NCBI RefSeq assembly: GCF_003194385.1
Contig: NZ_LAPT01000091.1
Location: forward strand, 1-39,608
DNA from: Pokkaliibacter plantistimulans
GTDB taxonomy: Bacteria; Pseudomonadota; Gammaproteobacteria; Pseudomonadales; Balneatricaceae
Reading direction: 5' to 3'
DNA length: 39,608 nucleotides
Position numbers and translations under genes: made by a program. The notes beneath the pieces were generated by a model that saw only the letters and a list, made by a program, of their open reading frames with translations, did not search any database and was not told the origin of the DNA. Shown here in pieces: positions 14,498 through 22,732 of the stretch; the stretch's first letter is position 1, and every line of letters starts with the position of its first letter.

Positions 14498-15160
14498 TCA
14501 GTGTATTGCGGTGGTTGCGCGGCCAGTGCCATTCAGCAGGGCGCGCAGGTAGTCGTGCCACTGTTCCGGGTGGCCCAGATAGTGGCTGAATTCGAGGGCG
14601 TGGTAGCCGTCATCCTGTTCGAGAATAAAGGTAGGGAAACTGCGCCCGCCGACACGGGCCAGCAACTGGCGGGTCTCGGCGATATGCTCTTCGGTGGCCT
14701 TGCCCTGCACATCCCCATAAGCGGCCAGAAACAGATCATGGTCGACCCCCACCTGTACCGCCAGCCCGCTCAGGGTTTCCTTGTCGGTAATGCATTTGCC
14801 ATCGTGGTAGAGCGCATGCTGAATCGCATCCAGCATATCCAGCGGCTGATCAGTCACCAGATTGACAGCAAGAATGCCTGCCGTGGGCGGCGTCGAGTCA
14901 AACAGGGCATCGGGGTCGTTGAGTAAACCATCCAGATAGTCCTTGCCAAACGCCTGCCCGCTCAGCTCGGCAATACGCAGATCATTGGAGAGTTCAAACT
15001 CGCGCATTTCCGTTGCGCGCCTTACGTTACGGCCGGTCAGCATACCGCCCGCATGCAGATAGAGAGGCAGGTCCGTCATGGCTGCGGCCGTGCGTGCCAG
15101 AGACGCGGCGCCATAGCACCAGCCACACAGAGGATCGTAAATATAGTGCAGACGATTCAT
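14498..15160 (-). CDS. DsbA-family thiol oxidoreductase (FrnE-like)
   Basis: A 220-aa cytoplasmic protein (no signal peptide) that begins with a beta strand and a CGWC active site (residues 12-15, DPLCGWCYGAASL). It continues with the all-helical insertion typical of the FrnE/DSBA-like thioredoxin family and ends with a VGGRSFPTFILEQDDG cis-Pro type segment (RSFPTF). It probably catalyses dithiol-disulfide exchange or isomerisation. It is alone on the minus strand, convergent with the DMT gene. The upstream 290 bp to the slipin gene shows no gene. Confidence 0.85.
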   Translation of the reverse strand: MNRLHYIYDPLCGWCYGAASLARTAAAMTDLPLYLHAGGMLTGRNVRRATEMREFELSNDLRIAELSGQAFGKDYLDGLLNDPDALFDSTPPTAGILAVNLVTDQPLDMLDAIQHALYHDGKCITDKETLSGLAVQVGVDHDLFLAAYGDVQGKATEEHIAETRQLLARVGGRSFPTFILEQDDGYHALEFSHYLGHPEQWHDYLRALLNGTGRATTAIH

Positions 15161-15454
15161 CGCAAACTCCTTCGCTACCTGTTCGCCACCCAGACATGCT
15201 ATGCCGCTGCCGGGCAGAAACCAGCGACGAAATGAGGGGATGTGTTGCGGTTTTCCGCCGTGCGTTGCAGAGGCTGTCAGGTATCAGGCTGGAAGAAGGG
15301 GCGGCACCACCGTGTGCAGCAAAAGCTCATCGAACAGCGCCATGTCGGCGGGAGGCCGCATCGCTGGCGGCTGCTCGGGCAAGCGAATGGTCAGTGTTGC
15401 ATGGTGCTCCCTCACTGAGCGTGAGCCGCTGCTTAGCTCGTGTGCGCCCTTATA

Positions 15455-16615
15455 TCAGCCTTTGTTCGGTCTTGTCGGTGTAACGGGGCTCGGGCCTAAC
15501 GTCACCAGCCCGTTCATCACCTGATCCAGCCCGCCGTAGACGTTCAGATGGTTGATGCGTTCCGCCACACGCTCCAGCGCTTCGAGTTCCTTCAGGCGCA
15601 GTAAGACCGGGTTGTTTTCCAGCATTTTCGCGGTGTTGTGCAGCGAGCGGGTCGCGGCGGTTTCTTCACGGCGTTTGATCAGGTTGGCTTCGGCGGCTTT
15701 TTCTGCCTGAACGACCTGATTGAGGATGTCCTTCATCTCACCCGGCAGGATGATGTCTTTGATGCCGACCTGCTCCAGCTGCAGCCCAAGGGATTCGGCA
15801 TAGCCGCGCACGGCCTTGTCGACAGCCTTGGTGATGGCATCCTTGTCGGCCAGCAGGGCATCCAGCGTGCGGGTGCCCACGGTCTCTCTCAGGGCCAGCT
15901 GCAGGCGACGATACAGATGATCCGCCGGTGTCTTGACCTGCTCTGCCAGCAGCACCGGATCGGTGATGCGGTACGCAGCGGTCAGATTGATACGCAGGCT
16001 GACGCGATCTTTGGTCAGGATTTCCTGGCCGCTGACATCCAGTGCCTGCCACTTGAGGTCATAGACCTGCGCACTCAGCTCGCGGTTGAAAGCCCAATAG
16101 CCGTAGCGTCCGGGTTGCAGCGTCTGCAGCAGGGTGCCGTTTTCATACAGCAAGGCAACGGATTGCTCCGCCACCGTCAGCTGGAATACCCCGGTGTGGC
16201 CATTGGCGCGCAGCAGGTTGCGGCGCATCAGGGCAGACAGCAGGTTATTGCTCAGCGGCAGCAGCTGTTGCAGCGGGAAAATTTCCACGCGCAGATGGGG
16301 AGTGCTCTTCCAGGTCACCAGACGGCGCAGCGGCTCCAGCAGCAAGTGCGGCTGATTATCCAGCCACAGCAGCCCGGCCTCGTCGGCTGCCAGCTGATGC
16401 ACATCCACCAGCTCACGGAAAGCCGGTTTGGTCAGCAGTACGTCCAGATTGTCGTGCTTGATTTCGATGCTGTTGATATTCAGCACTTCGCTGGTCAGCT
16501 CGTTGCGCAGATCATAGAAGCGATAGCTGCCGGGTTGCAGCACCTGCTGCAACTGGCGCTGGCGGTACAGCAGCACACGTTCTTCGTCGGCCACCTGCAT
16601 TTTCTTTATCAACAT
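15455..16615 (-). CDS. Slipin / SPFH (band 7) domain protein of the RNA-repair locus
   Basis: The ATG at 16615 (MLIKKMQVADEERVLLY) has AAAGGA about 8 nt upstream and is preferred over the 5'-extended frame, which runs into non-coding sequence; this gives 386 aa. The SPFH core is visible from about residue 200 (VSLRINLTAAYRITDPVLL) with a helical coiled segment (VVQAEKAAEANLIKRREETA) near 325-345. An N-terminal module of about 40 residues is duplicated: LLYRQRQLQQVLQPGSYRF (about 14-33) and LLYENGTLLQTLQPGRYGY (about 155-173). Slipins scaffold membrane or protein assemblies, and genes of this kind occur next to rtcB in many bacteria. Here it is divergent from rtcR and follows a sigma54-like promoter and tRNA-like elements. 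There is no obvious N-terminal membrane anchor. Confidence 0.87.
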   Translation of the reverse strand: MLIKKMQVADEERVLLYRQRQLQQVLQPGSYRFYDLRNELTSEVLNINSIEIKHDNLDVLLTKPAFRELVDVHQLAADEAGLLWLDNQPHLLLEPLRRLVTWKSTPHLRVEIFPLQQLLPLSNNLLSALMRRNLLRANGHTGVFQLTVAEQSVALLYENGTLLQTLQPGRYGYWAFNRELSAQVYDLKWQALDVSGQEILTKDRVSLRINLTAAYRITDPVLLAEQVKTPADHLYRRLQLALRETVGTRTLDALLADKDAITKAVDKAVRGYAESLGLQLEQVGIKDIILPGEMKDILNQVVQAEKAAEANLIKRREETAATRSLHNTAKMLENNPVLLRLKELEALERVAERINHLNVYGGLDQVMNGLVTLGPSPVTPTRPNKG

Positions 16616-16848
16616 GATTGAGTCCTTTAAATCGTTATTGAGGTAATAAACCCTCAGGGGAACCCGGTCTGTCAGGCATCGGCACACGAAACAGCTATCC
16701 CTGTAGCGCGGCGGCATCCTTGCCGCATGTCGTGTGGCGCTGCCCGCAGTCAGCCGGGTTACGACCTGAGAGGGCGGTGTTACTGGCCGGCAGTGGATGG
16801 CTCGGAGCCACGGCACGGCAGGCGCTCACACCTTGTGTTTAAGTAGGT

Positions 16849-16865
16849 TGGGGATTCGAACCCCA
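16849..16865 (-). ncRNA. Free-standing tRNA T-arm-like element
   Basis: On the minus strand TGGGGTTCGAATCCCCA forms a perfect 5-bp T-stem with the invariant TTCGAAT loop of tRNA. It lies 16 nt after the CCA end of the upstream tRNA-like element. No matching D-arm or 5' acceptor strand is seen, so it is a tRNA 3'-half or a relic, not a functional tRNA. Confidence 0.6.
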
Positions 16866-16880
16866 GTCTCATGACTTTCC

Positions 16881-16948
16881 TGGTGAGCCTGAACAGGAAT
16901 CGAACCCGTTTCTGCCGTTTTGGCCGCTCTGCCATTGAGCTATCAGGC
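16881..16948 (-). ncRNA. tRNA-like RNA with shortened anticodon arm, in the rtc locus
   Basis: Read on the minus strand, this 68-nt element starts GCCTGATAGCTCAATGGCAG and ends CAGGCTCACCA. GCCTGA pairs with TCAGGC as an acceptor stem. GCTC/GAGC forms a D-arm with the tRNA-typical TAGCTCA...GGCAGAGC pattern, and ACGGG-TTCGATT-CCTGT forms a canonical T-arm. The stretch where an anticodon arm and variable loop should be (23 nt) is only 16 nt and folds as GCC-AAAAC-GGC, so no normal anticodon exists. It follows a sigma54-type promoter facing the same way and precedes slipin. RtcR is known to respond to RNA ends or tRNA fragments, so a decoy, sensor or repair substrate role is plausible but inferred. 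Confidence 0.65.
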
Positions 16949-17049
16949 GTGATTATCTGGAGTGAGTCGCGGTACATCCTGCTTCAGGGAAGGGATGCCA
17001 GCCTGGGTTGTGAACCAGCGCCACAGCAATCTCGATAATCGCTTCTGGT

Positions 17050-17067
17050 ATTGCCAGCGCTGTGCCA
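17050..17067 (-). promoter_or_regulatory. Sigma54-type promoter for the tRNA-like / slipin transcript
   Basis: The minus strand reads TGGCAC-AGCGC-TGGCAAT, which preserves the GG-N10-GC spacing of sigma54 (-24/-12) promoters. Transcription would start near 17040 and run through the tRNA-like elements into slipin. The divergently encoded RtcR is the obvious activator. The -12 box (TGGCA for TTGCA) has one mismatch. Confidence 0.6.
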
Positions 17068-17216
17068 GTTTTGATTCCTGCTTGAGAAAATAAATTTAAG
17101 TATTTGATTCTTATAGAGTAAATATCGATTTAAATACTGCCTGTGAAATTCTCGTCATTGCTTGCTTTACGCATATCTGATCGAATGGAATCGCTTTTTA
17201 TCGGAAAGGATAAGAG

Positions 17217-18803
17217 ATGAAAAACGTTGTGATCGGCTTTCTCGGCAGTGCCAAGGACAGCATGGGCAGGGGCAAAAAGCGCTGGCAGCTGTGGCGGCCT
17301 TCGGTGGCGTGTGTGATGCAGCCGGAGCTGCCCGTTGATCGCTTTGTGCTGTTGCATGAGCAGCGCGATAGCCGTCTGGCCAACAATGTCGGTACGGACA
17401 TCAGTGAGGTCTCGGCAAACACCGAGGTACAGTTGCATCAGGTGTCGCTGCCGGACCCCTGGGACTTTGCGCAGGTCTACGCGGTGCTGCTGGATTTTGC
17501 CGAACACTATCCCTTCAACCCTGAAGAAGAGCGTTACTTCCTGCACATCACCACCGGCACCCACGTCACCCAGATATGCTGGTTCCTGTTGTGTGAGGCC
17601 AACTATATCCCCGCGGCGCTGATGCAGACGGCGCCTGATCGGGAAGGCCGCAATCCGGCCGGTACCTGCCAGCTGATTGATCTGGATCTGTCCAAATACG
17701 ATGCCCTCAGCTCGCGCTTTCGCCGTCAGCATCTGGAAGGGGCGGACTTCCTCAAGTCCGGTATCGACACCTGCAATGGCCAGTTCAACGCCATGATTCA
17801 GCAGATCGAGCGCGTCGCCATTCGTTCATCGGCGCCGATTCTGATCACCGGGCCTACAGGCGCCGGTAAGTCGCAACTGGCCAAGCGCATCTTTCAGCTG
17901 AAGCAGCGGCGTGGCTCGGTACGCGGTGACTTTGTGGCAATCAACTGTGCCACGCTGCGCGGTGATAGCGCTATGTCGGCTCTGTTTGGCCACCAGCGTG
18001 GTGCCTTTACCGGGGCGCAGCAGGCGCGCAAAGGGCTGCTGACGCGAGCAGATAAAGGGCTGCTGTTTCTGGATGAAATTGGCGAGCTGGGGCTGGATGA
18101 ACAGGCCATGCTGCTGCATGCCATTGAAGAGAAAAGCTTCTATCCGGTCGGGGCGGATCACCCGGTGCAGAGTGATTTCCAGCTGATTGCCGGTACCAAT
18201 CGTGACCTGCAGCTGGAAGTGGAAGCGGGACGTTTTCGGGAAGATCTGCTGGCACGCATCAATTTGTGGAGCTATGAGCTGCCCGGCTTGCGCCATCGGC
18301 GTGAAGATATTGCCCCCAACCTCGATTACGAGCTGCAGCAGGCGACTCAGCTGCTGGGCTACAAGGTGGGGTTCAACCGGACTGCACGTGAGCATTATCT
18401 GCAGTTTGCCCAGCATGGCGATGCGCTGTGGCTGGGGAATTTTCGTGATCTCAATGCCAGTGTGCAGCGGATGGCGACACTGGCCGAAGGTGGTCGTATC
18501 AACGAAGACATCGTGGCCGAAGAGAAGCAACGGCTGCAGCGTGGCTGGCGGCGTCAGCCAGCAGAGGATCTGCCAGCGCTGGATGAGGTGCTGGACGCAG
18601 AGCAGCTGGCCAGTATTGATCTGTTCGACGAATACCAGCTGCGCAAGGTGATCGCCGTCTGTCGTGACAGTGCCAGCCAGTCAGAGGCGGGGCGGCGTCT
18701 GTTTAATCGTTCCCGTGAGCGTAAAAGCTCCAGTAATGATGCCCATCGGTTGCGGCAGTATCTGGCACGCTTCGGGCTGGTTTTTGATGATCTGAAGAAA
18801 TAG
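17217..18803 (+). CDS. rtcR: RtcR, CARF-domain sigma54-dependent activator of RNA repair
   Basis: RtcR is the enhancer-binding protein that turns on rtcB-type operons when RNA is damaged. The 528-aa protein has an N-terminal CARF-like Rossmann domain (1-185; KNVVIGFLGSAKD start and HITTGTHVTQICWFLL near 110-125). The AAA+ domain follows, with Walker A GPTGAGKS (212-219), the sigma54-contacting GAFTGA loop (262-267) and Walker B GLLFLDEIGE (281-290). A C-terminal DNA-binding segment follows with Ser/Arg-rich LFNRSRERKSSSND. The ATG at 17217 has AAAGGATAAGAG upstream. It is divergent from slipin and points at rtcB, where a sigma54 promoter lies. The CARF ligand in this family is thought to be an RNA fragment and not cyclic oligoadenylate. 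Confidence 0.95.
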   Translation: MKNVVIGFLGSAKDSMGRGKKRWQLWRPSVACVMQPELPVDRFVLLHEQRDSRLANNVGTDISEVSANTEVQLHQVSLPDPWDFAQVYAVLLDFAEHYPFNPEEERYFLHITTGTHVTQICWFLLCEANYIPAALMQTAPDREGRNPAGTCQLIDLDLSKYDALSSRFRRQHLEGADFLKSGIDTCNGQFNAMIQQIERVAIRSSAPILITGPTGAGKSQLAKRIFQLKQRRGSVRGDFVAINCATLRGDSAMSALFGHQRGAFTGAQQARKGLLTRADKGLLFLDEIGELGLDEQAMLLHAIEEKSFYPVGADHPVQSDFQLIAGTNRDLQLEVEAGRFREDLLARINLWSYELPGLRHRREDIAPNLDYELQQATQLLGYKVGFNRTAREHYLQFAQHGDALWLGNFRDLNASVQRMATLAEGGRINEDIVAEEKQRLQRGWRRQPAEDLPALDEVLDAEQLASIDLFDEYQLRKVIAVCRDSASQSEAGRRLFNRSRERKSSSNDAHRLRQYLARFGLVFDDLKK

Positions 18804-18897
18804 GTAGCTTATCGGATTCGATAGAAAAGTGTGGCAGTGAGTCTGCCGTGTTTTGTAAAAGATCAATAAAAACAGCTGGTTACATTTTGTTTTAAGC

Positions 18898-18913
18898 TGG
18901 CACTGATCTTGTT
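18898..18913 (+). promoter_or_regulatory. Sigma54-type promoter of rtcB
   Basis: TGGCAC-TGATC-TTGTT lies 47-62 nt before the rtcB ATG and is close to the TGGCACn5TTGCA consensus, with GT for GC in the -12 box. It lies directly after rtcR, whose product is its expected activator. It rules out the earlier TTG of the same frame at 18909 as a start, because that codon lies inside the promoter. Confidence 0.75.
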
Positions 18914-18959
18914 AATGGAACCTGTACTGACACAACAAGTGAATAACAGGGAAATCATC

Positions 18960-20177
18960 ATGACATATGAATCGTTCACCAGCCCCAATGGCGGCCGGAT
19001 CAAGAGCTGGACCCGTGGGGTTGCCTTTGACGATCAGGCCAGACAGCAGCTGATGAATGTTGCCCAGATGCCCTTTGTCGGTCCGTGGGTAGCGGCCATG
19101 CCGGATGTGCATGTGGGCAAGGGCGCCACGATTGGCTCGGTGCTGCCGACCGTCGGGGCCATTATTCCTGCGGCCGTGGGAGTGGATATCGGCTGCGGCA
19201 TGATGGCCGTGCGAACCGATGTGCGTGCCCGTGATCTGCCAGATTCGCTGGCCCCGCTGCGCAGCGAGCTGGAGCGCTGTATTCCTCACGGTCGCTCGGT
19301 AGGGCGCAGCAAACGTGACAAAGGCAGCTGGCATGACGTGCCGGCCGAGGTGATGCAGAGCTGGAAATGGCTGGCGCCACGGTTCAGGGCGCTGTGCGAC
19401 AAGCACGCCGGGCTGGAGAAGACCAACCATCTCAGTCATCTCGGCACGCTGGGCACCGGTAATCACTTTATCGAGATCTGTCTGGATGAGGCGGAGCGAG
19501 TGTGGATCATGCTGCACTCCGGCTCTCGCGGGGTGGGTAACTTTATCGGTATGCACTTTATTCAGCTGGCGCAGAAGGAAATGGAGCGTCATCAGATCCA
19601 GCTGCCTGATCGTGATCTGGCCTATTTGCAGGAGGGCTCGCAGCACTTTGCGGATTATGTGGAAGCCGTCGGCTGGGCACAGGATTATGCCCGCCTCAAC
19701 CGCCAGACCATGATGCAGCGCAGTCTGCAGGTGCTGGCCAGAATCCTGGGCAAACCGCTGGTGGTGGAAGAAGAGGCGGTGAACTGTCACCACAACTATG
19801 TGCAGCAGGAACAGCATTTTGGTCAGCAGGTGTGGTTGACGCGCAAAGGCGCCGTCAGCGCTCAGCAGGGGCTGCTGGGGATTATTCCCGGCAGCATGGG
19901 CGCGCGGTCCTTTATCGTTCGGGGTAAGGGGAATACCGAGAGCTTTTGCTCCTGCAGCCATGGCGCTGGCCGTGTGCTGTCACGTACCGAAGCGAAAAAG
20001 ACCATCACAGCGGATCAGCATGCAGCGGCCACGGCGCACGTGGAGTGCCGTAAAGACATCGGTGTGATTGATGAAAGCCCGGCGGCGTACAAAGACATTG
20101 ATGCAGTGATGGCGGCACAACAGGACCTGGTCGAGGTGGTGTATACGCTGCGGCAGATTGTGTGCGTCAAAGGTTAG
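18960..20177 (+). CDS. rtcB: RNA-splicing ligase RtcB
   Basis: RtcB joins RNA ends carrying 2',3'-cyclic phosphate or 3'-phosphate to 5'-OH ends, using GTP and Mn2+. The 405-aa product (E. coli: 408) has the DIGCGM motif with metal-binding Asp76 and Cys79. It also has GTGNHFIE, LHSGSRGVG, CHHNYVQ and the guanylated His334 in SCSHGAGR, so it should be catalytically competent. The ATG at 18960 (MTYESFTSPNGGRIK) with AGGGA upstream is chosen over a 17-codon extension that would start inside the sigma54 promoter. It is a monocistronic unit, ended by a strong hairpin at 20221; no rtcA cyclase follows. Confidence 0.97.
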   Translation: MTYESFTSPNGGRIKSWTRGVAFDDQARQQLMNVAQMPFVGPWVAAMPDVHVGKGATIGSVLPTVGAIIPAAVGVDIGCGMMAVRTDVRARDLPDSLAPLRSELERCIPHGRSVGRSKRDKGSWHDVPAEVMQSWKWLAPRFRALCDKHAGLEKTNHLSHLGTLGTGNHFIEICLDEAERVWIMLHSGSRGVGNFIGMHFIQLAQKEMERHQIQLPDRDLAYLQEGSQHFADYVEAVGWAQDYARLNRQTMMQRSLQVLARILGKPLVVEEEAVNCHHNYVQQEQHFGQQVWLTRKGAVSAQQGLLGIIPGSMGARSFIVRGKGNTESFCSCSHGAGRVLSRTEAKKTITADQHAAATAHVECRKDIGVIDESPAAYKDIDAVMAAQQDLVEVVYTLRQIVCVKG

Positions 20178-20220
20178 GCGGTGGCTGCGCGCCGGTCTAA
20201 AAATATTGGCGAAGGGCCGT

Positions 20221-20256
20221 AAAAGCCTGATCCGGTTTAGACCGCATCAGGCTTTT
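20221..20256 (+). terminator. Rho-independent terminator after rtcB
   Basis: AAAAGCCTGATCCGGT pairs with ACCGCATCAGGCTTTT around a TTAG loop, with a single C-C mismatch. The A/T ends make it bidirectional, so it may also serve the convergent DUF3298-like gene. Confidence 0.85.
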
Positions 20257-20283
20257 CGTCAGCTGCCCGTCATCAGGGCAGGG

Positions 20284-21456
20284 TCAGGGCAGGGTCAGGG
20301 CGATATCGCCGGGGTGCTTCTTCACTTCGCTGTAAGGCAGGTAGGGCCAGTCGGGGTACTCGCAGGCGCGTGCCACACGGGCAAAGTAGGGGCTGATATA
20401 AAGCCCTTTGGCGGTGAAGTACCAGGGTACAAACTGCCAGACATCGCTGTCCTGATAGTCGCAGTCATCTTCCGACTTGGCCTGATTGACGCCCATGTCC
20501 TTGGGATAGAGCTTGCTGAAATAGCTCATGATCCAGGGGGCGAAGACATCACTGCGATATTGGCTGAACTCATCGAAGTTTTCGTAGGTGCGGTCGTTGT
20601 AGTGGATCGGCTTGCCGTCCCCCAGCCAGAAGACGTCTTCCAGCGTCAGCTCCTTGCCCGTGTGAACGTCAAGGTTGATGGGGTTATCGCCAAAGTCAGG
20701 ATGGGCACCACCACAGAAGTAACTGGTAAAGACGCTGACGCTCATGACTGAGGTATTGAAGTACATCGGTTTCAACGTCTGCTCAAAATCCCCGCCACCG
20801 GTCTGGCTGCCCCCTAACATGCACTCGAAGTAGCTGGTGACTTCCTGCCACTGCTTATCACGCAGTACCTGATTGAGCATGGTCAGATCGACCCCTTGGG
20901 GGCCGCTGAGCCAGGTAAACAGGCTGATTTTGGAGGTGGGTTCGGTCCACCATTGCAACTGATAGCCCATGAACTTCTCGGTTTTGCCCTTGGTGAACGC
21001 CAGATCAGCAAGGCGAATCAGATCATAGAGGGAGTCTTTGGCGAGGCTGTTCAGGTAGGTCGAGGCCTGTTCCTGTTCATCCAGCGCAGGCTGGCGGGCG
21101 GGAGTCAGGCGAATGGGCAGGGTTTGATTCTTGCGCTGCCAGTTTCCGCTCCAGCTGCCGTCGTTATTGCGATGCAGTGTCCAGGGCTGCTGCGACTGCT
21201 CATCGCCGTACTGCTGATTTTCGCTCATGCGCAGAGTGCCGCTGGCATCCAGCTGGCCGTCGAGGGCGATATCACTGTGGTATTTCTGATAGAAGTAGCG
21301 GCCGGATACCGCGTTGGGATCGTCCAGCGTCAGCTCGACGGTAATGGGGGTTTTGCCCAGGATGCCCTGCAGCACCTGAGTGTCCGCATGGGCAGCCGGG
21401 AAGCCCAGGGCCAGGAGCGCCAGACAGCGGACTCCCAGCGAACGCACTGAAGTCAT
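20284..21456 (-). CDS. Exported DUF3298-like protein of unknown function
   Basis: A 390-aa protein with a clear signal peptide (positive N-terminus, LGVRCLALLALGFPAAHA, cleavage near residue 24), so it is probably periplasmic. The second half has YFCGGAHPDFGDNPINLDV followed by TGKELTLEDVFW, which resembles the DUF3298 (RsiV C-terminal-like) family. The first half (YFYQKYHSDIALDGQLD and following) resembles a small beta-rich module. Several Cys (such as in FECMLGG, YFCGGAH, DDCDY and RACEYP) may form disulfides. Its role is unknown. It is convergent with rtcB and not functionally linked by any visible signal. Confidence 0.6.
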   Translation of the reverse strand: MTSVRSLGVRCLALLALGFPAAHADTQVLQGILGKTPITVELTLDDPNAVSGRYFYQKYHSDIALDGQLDASGTLRMSENQQYGDEQSQQPWTLHRNNDGSWSGNWQRKNQTLPIRLTPARQPALDEQEQASTYLNSLAKDSLYDLIRLADLAFTKGKTEKFMGYQLQWWTEPTSKISLFTWLSGPQGVDLTMLNQVLRDKQWQEVTSYFECMLGGSQTGGGDFEQTLKPMYFNTSVMSVSVFTSYFCGGAHPDFGDNPINLDVHTGKELTLEDVFWLGDGKPIHYNDRTYENFDEFSQYRSDVFAPWIMSYFSKLYPKDMGVNQAKSEDDCDYQDSDVWQFVPWYFTAKGLYISPYFARVARACEYPDWPYLPYSEVKKHPGDIALTLP

Positions 21457-21628
21457 CCTTGAAACTCCTTTCAGGATAGAGCGTTAAGCATAGATGCTTT
21501 TTGTTCTTTTTAGATAACCGTGCGCGGATGTTAGCCTGCCGCAGAAATGATAACCAGAGCACGCCCCGTCACTTCCACAGTTCTTGCCTCACTCCCTATG
21601 GGCAGGCTCTGGGCTGGCCAGTCGTGCG

Positions 21629-22087
21629 TTACCGCGTTGCCAGTGATGCTGCGGGTTTTACCGGTCGGCGCGACAGATAAATACCTGCGACGATCAGGGC
21701 CACGCCTGCCAGCTGGGCTAGGGTGGAAGTGTGCCATTGCCCGTGAAAGTCGAGCAGCACGCCCGTTACCATCTGGCCGCTGATCACCAGAACGGCGGTT
21801 CTGGTGGTGCCGATGCGGGGCAGCACATGGCTGTTCAGTGCCACAAACAGCACGCCGATAACGCCTCCCGCGTAGCTGAGTAAGGGCGCTGAGTGCAATG
21901 TCTCCAGCAGAGCAGGCGTTGGTCCGGGCGTTAGCAGCAACAGGGCTGACAGCAGGGCAAAACCTACGGCATGGTTCCACCAGGAGGTGGGGAAGGCGCC
22001 AATATGGCTGCCCAGACGGCCATTGATGGCACGACTGGCACCAATACAGAGACCATTGAGCAGAGCCAGCAGGATAAAGGAGATCAT
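21629..22087 (-). CDS. Small YdcZ/DUF606-type DMT membrane protein
   Basis: A 152-aa, five-segment membrane protein of the YdcZ (DUF606) half-size DMT type, with MISFILLALLNGLCIGASRA at the N-terminus, PTSWWNHAVGFALLSALLLL and GQMVTGVLLDFHG. Such proteins commonly occur as pairs that together make up one transporter. The next upstream gene (22107-22577) is the same family, so the pair is probably a heterodimer. Substrate unknown. The downstream 170 bp to the exported protein holds no gene. Confidence 0.85.
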   Translation of the reverse strand: MISFILLALLNGLCIGASRAINGRLGSHIGAFPTSWWNHAVGFALLSALLLLTPGPTPALLETLHSAPLLSYAGGVIGVLFVALNSHVLPRIGTTRTAVLVISGQMVTGVLLDFHGQWHTSTLAQLAGVALIVAGIYLSRRPVKPAASLATR

Positions 22088-22106
22088 GATTGCTTCTCGT
22101 AACGGA

Positions 22107-22577
22107 TTAACGGCTGAAAATAATCAGTGCGCTGCCTGCCAGTACGCAGACGGTAACCAGCTCATCACGGCGGGTCAGCGGACGACGCGGTACACCGAAC
22201 CATCCCCGCTGATCGGTCAGCAGACCAAAGATCACCTGCCCGACCATCATTAACGCCAGTGAGCCTGCCAGCCCCAGCGGGCTGTTGACGGTAATCCCGG
22301 CCAGGACCACGGTAAACGCCCCCGGTATGCCGCCCAGATAGCTCCAGCGCGGCGCTTTGCCGGGGGATGAGTTGGTGTGATGCCGTGCCGATTTTGTTGA
22401 GATAAGGCAGACAATCAACAGGGCTGCCAGTGCCCCGATACCATGTGCCACCCATGAGGAAAACAACGCCGAGCTATACCGTGCCAGCTCGCCATTCAGT
22501 TTGATCATCAGCGCCAGTAATACGCCGCCCAGCAGCGCCAGTAGCAGATTGGTGGAGCCTTTCAGCATGGGAAACAT
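22107..22577 (-). CDS. Second YdcZ/DUF606-type DMT membrane protein of the pair
   Basis: This 156-aa protein has the same five-segment DUF606 pattern (LLLALLGGVLLALMIKLNGE, WVAHGIGALAALLIVCLI, GLAGSLALMMVGQVIFGLLTDQ). The ATG at 22577 with AGGAGAG 9 nt before it is chosen over a 20-residue extension that lacks a ribosome-binding site. It precedes its paralogue by 19 nt. It is divergent from the LysR gene, the likely regulator. Confidence 0.85.
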   Translation of the reverse strand: MFPMLKGSTNLLLALLGGVLLALMIKLNGELARYSSALFSSWVAHGIGALAALLIVCLISTKSARHHTNSSPGKAPRWSYLGGIPGAFTVVLAGITVNSPLGLAGSLALMMVGQVIFGLLTDQRGWFGVPRRPLTRRDELVTVCVLAGSALIIFSR

Positions 22578-22732
22578 CGGTATTACTCTCCTGATAATGG
22601 ATGGCTGTGTGGGCGGGGCGACTAACAGAGGCGCCACTGTACGCTGAAACAGGGCTGGCTATAATCCGCTGGCAGAGAAACCTGTTGTTGAGTAAAAGTT
22701 GACTATTGTCGCGGTCAGAAGGAGGAAAGGGC

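Larger units (their letters stand above)
16616..17216. other. 600-bp non-coding divergent region between slipin and rtcR
   Basis: No protein gene fits here. On the minus strand it carries, in order, a sigma54-type promoter (17067-17050), a weak T-arm-like segment (around 17005-17025, GGTTCACAACC), a 68-nt tRNA-like element, a free-standing T-arm and then about 225 bp without recognisable features before slipin. The side next to rtcR (17085-17190) is A/T-rich and could hold the rtcR promoter and RtcR binding sites. Confidence 0.6.

Noticed and set aside
16881-16948. A normal functional tRNA gene
   Set aside because: The anticodon arm is too short and lacks a 7-nt loop, and the acceptor stem has only six good pairs, so it is reported as tRNA-like only.
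17217-18803. RtcR CARF domain as a type III CRISPR effector
   Set aside because: The architecture (GAFTGA AAA+ sigma54 activator next to rtcB) is standard RtcR; co-location with the Cmr locus is probably coincidental.
18912-19961. A 349-codon frame antisense to rtcB
   Set aside because: Shadow of rtcB; low-complexity His-rich composition without a recognisable domain.
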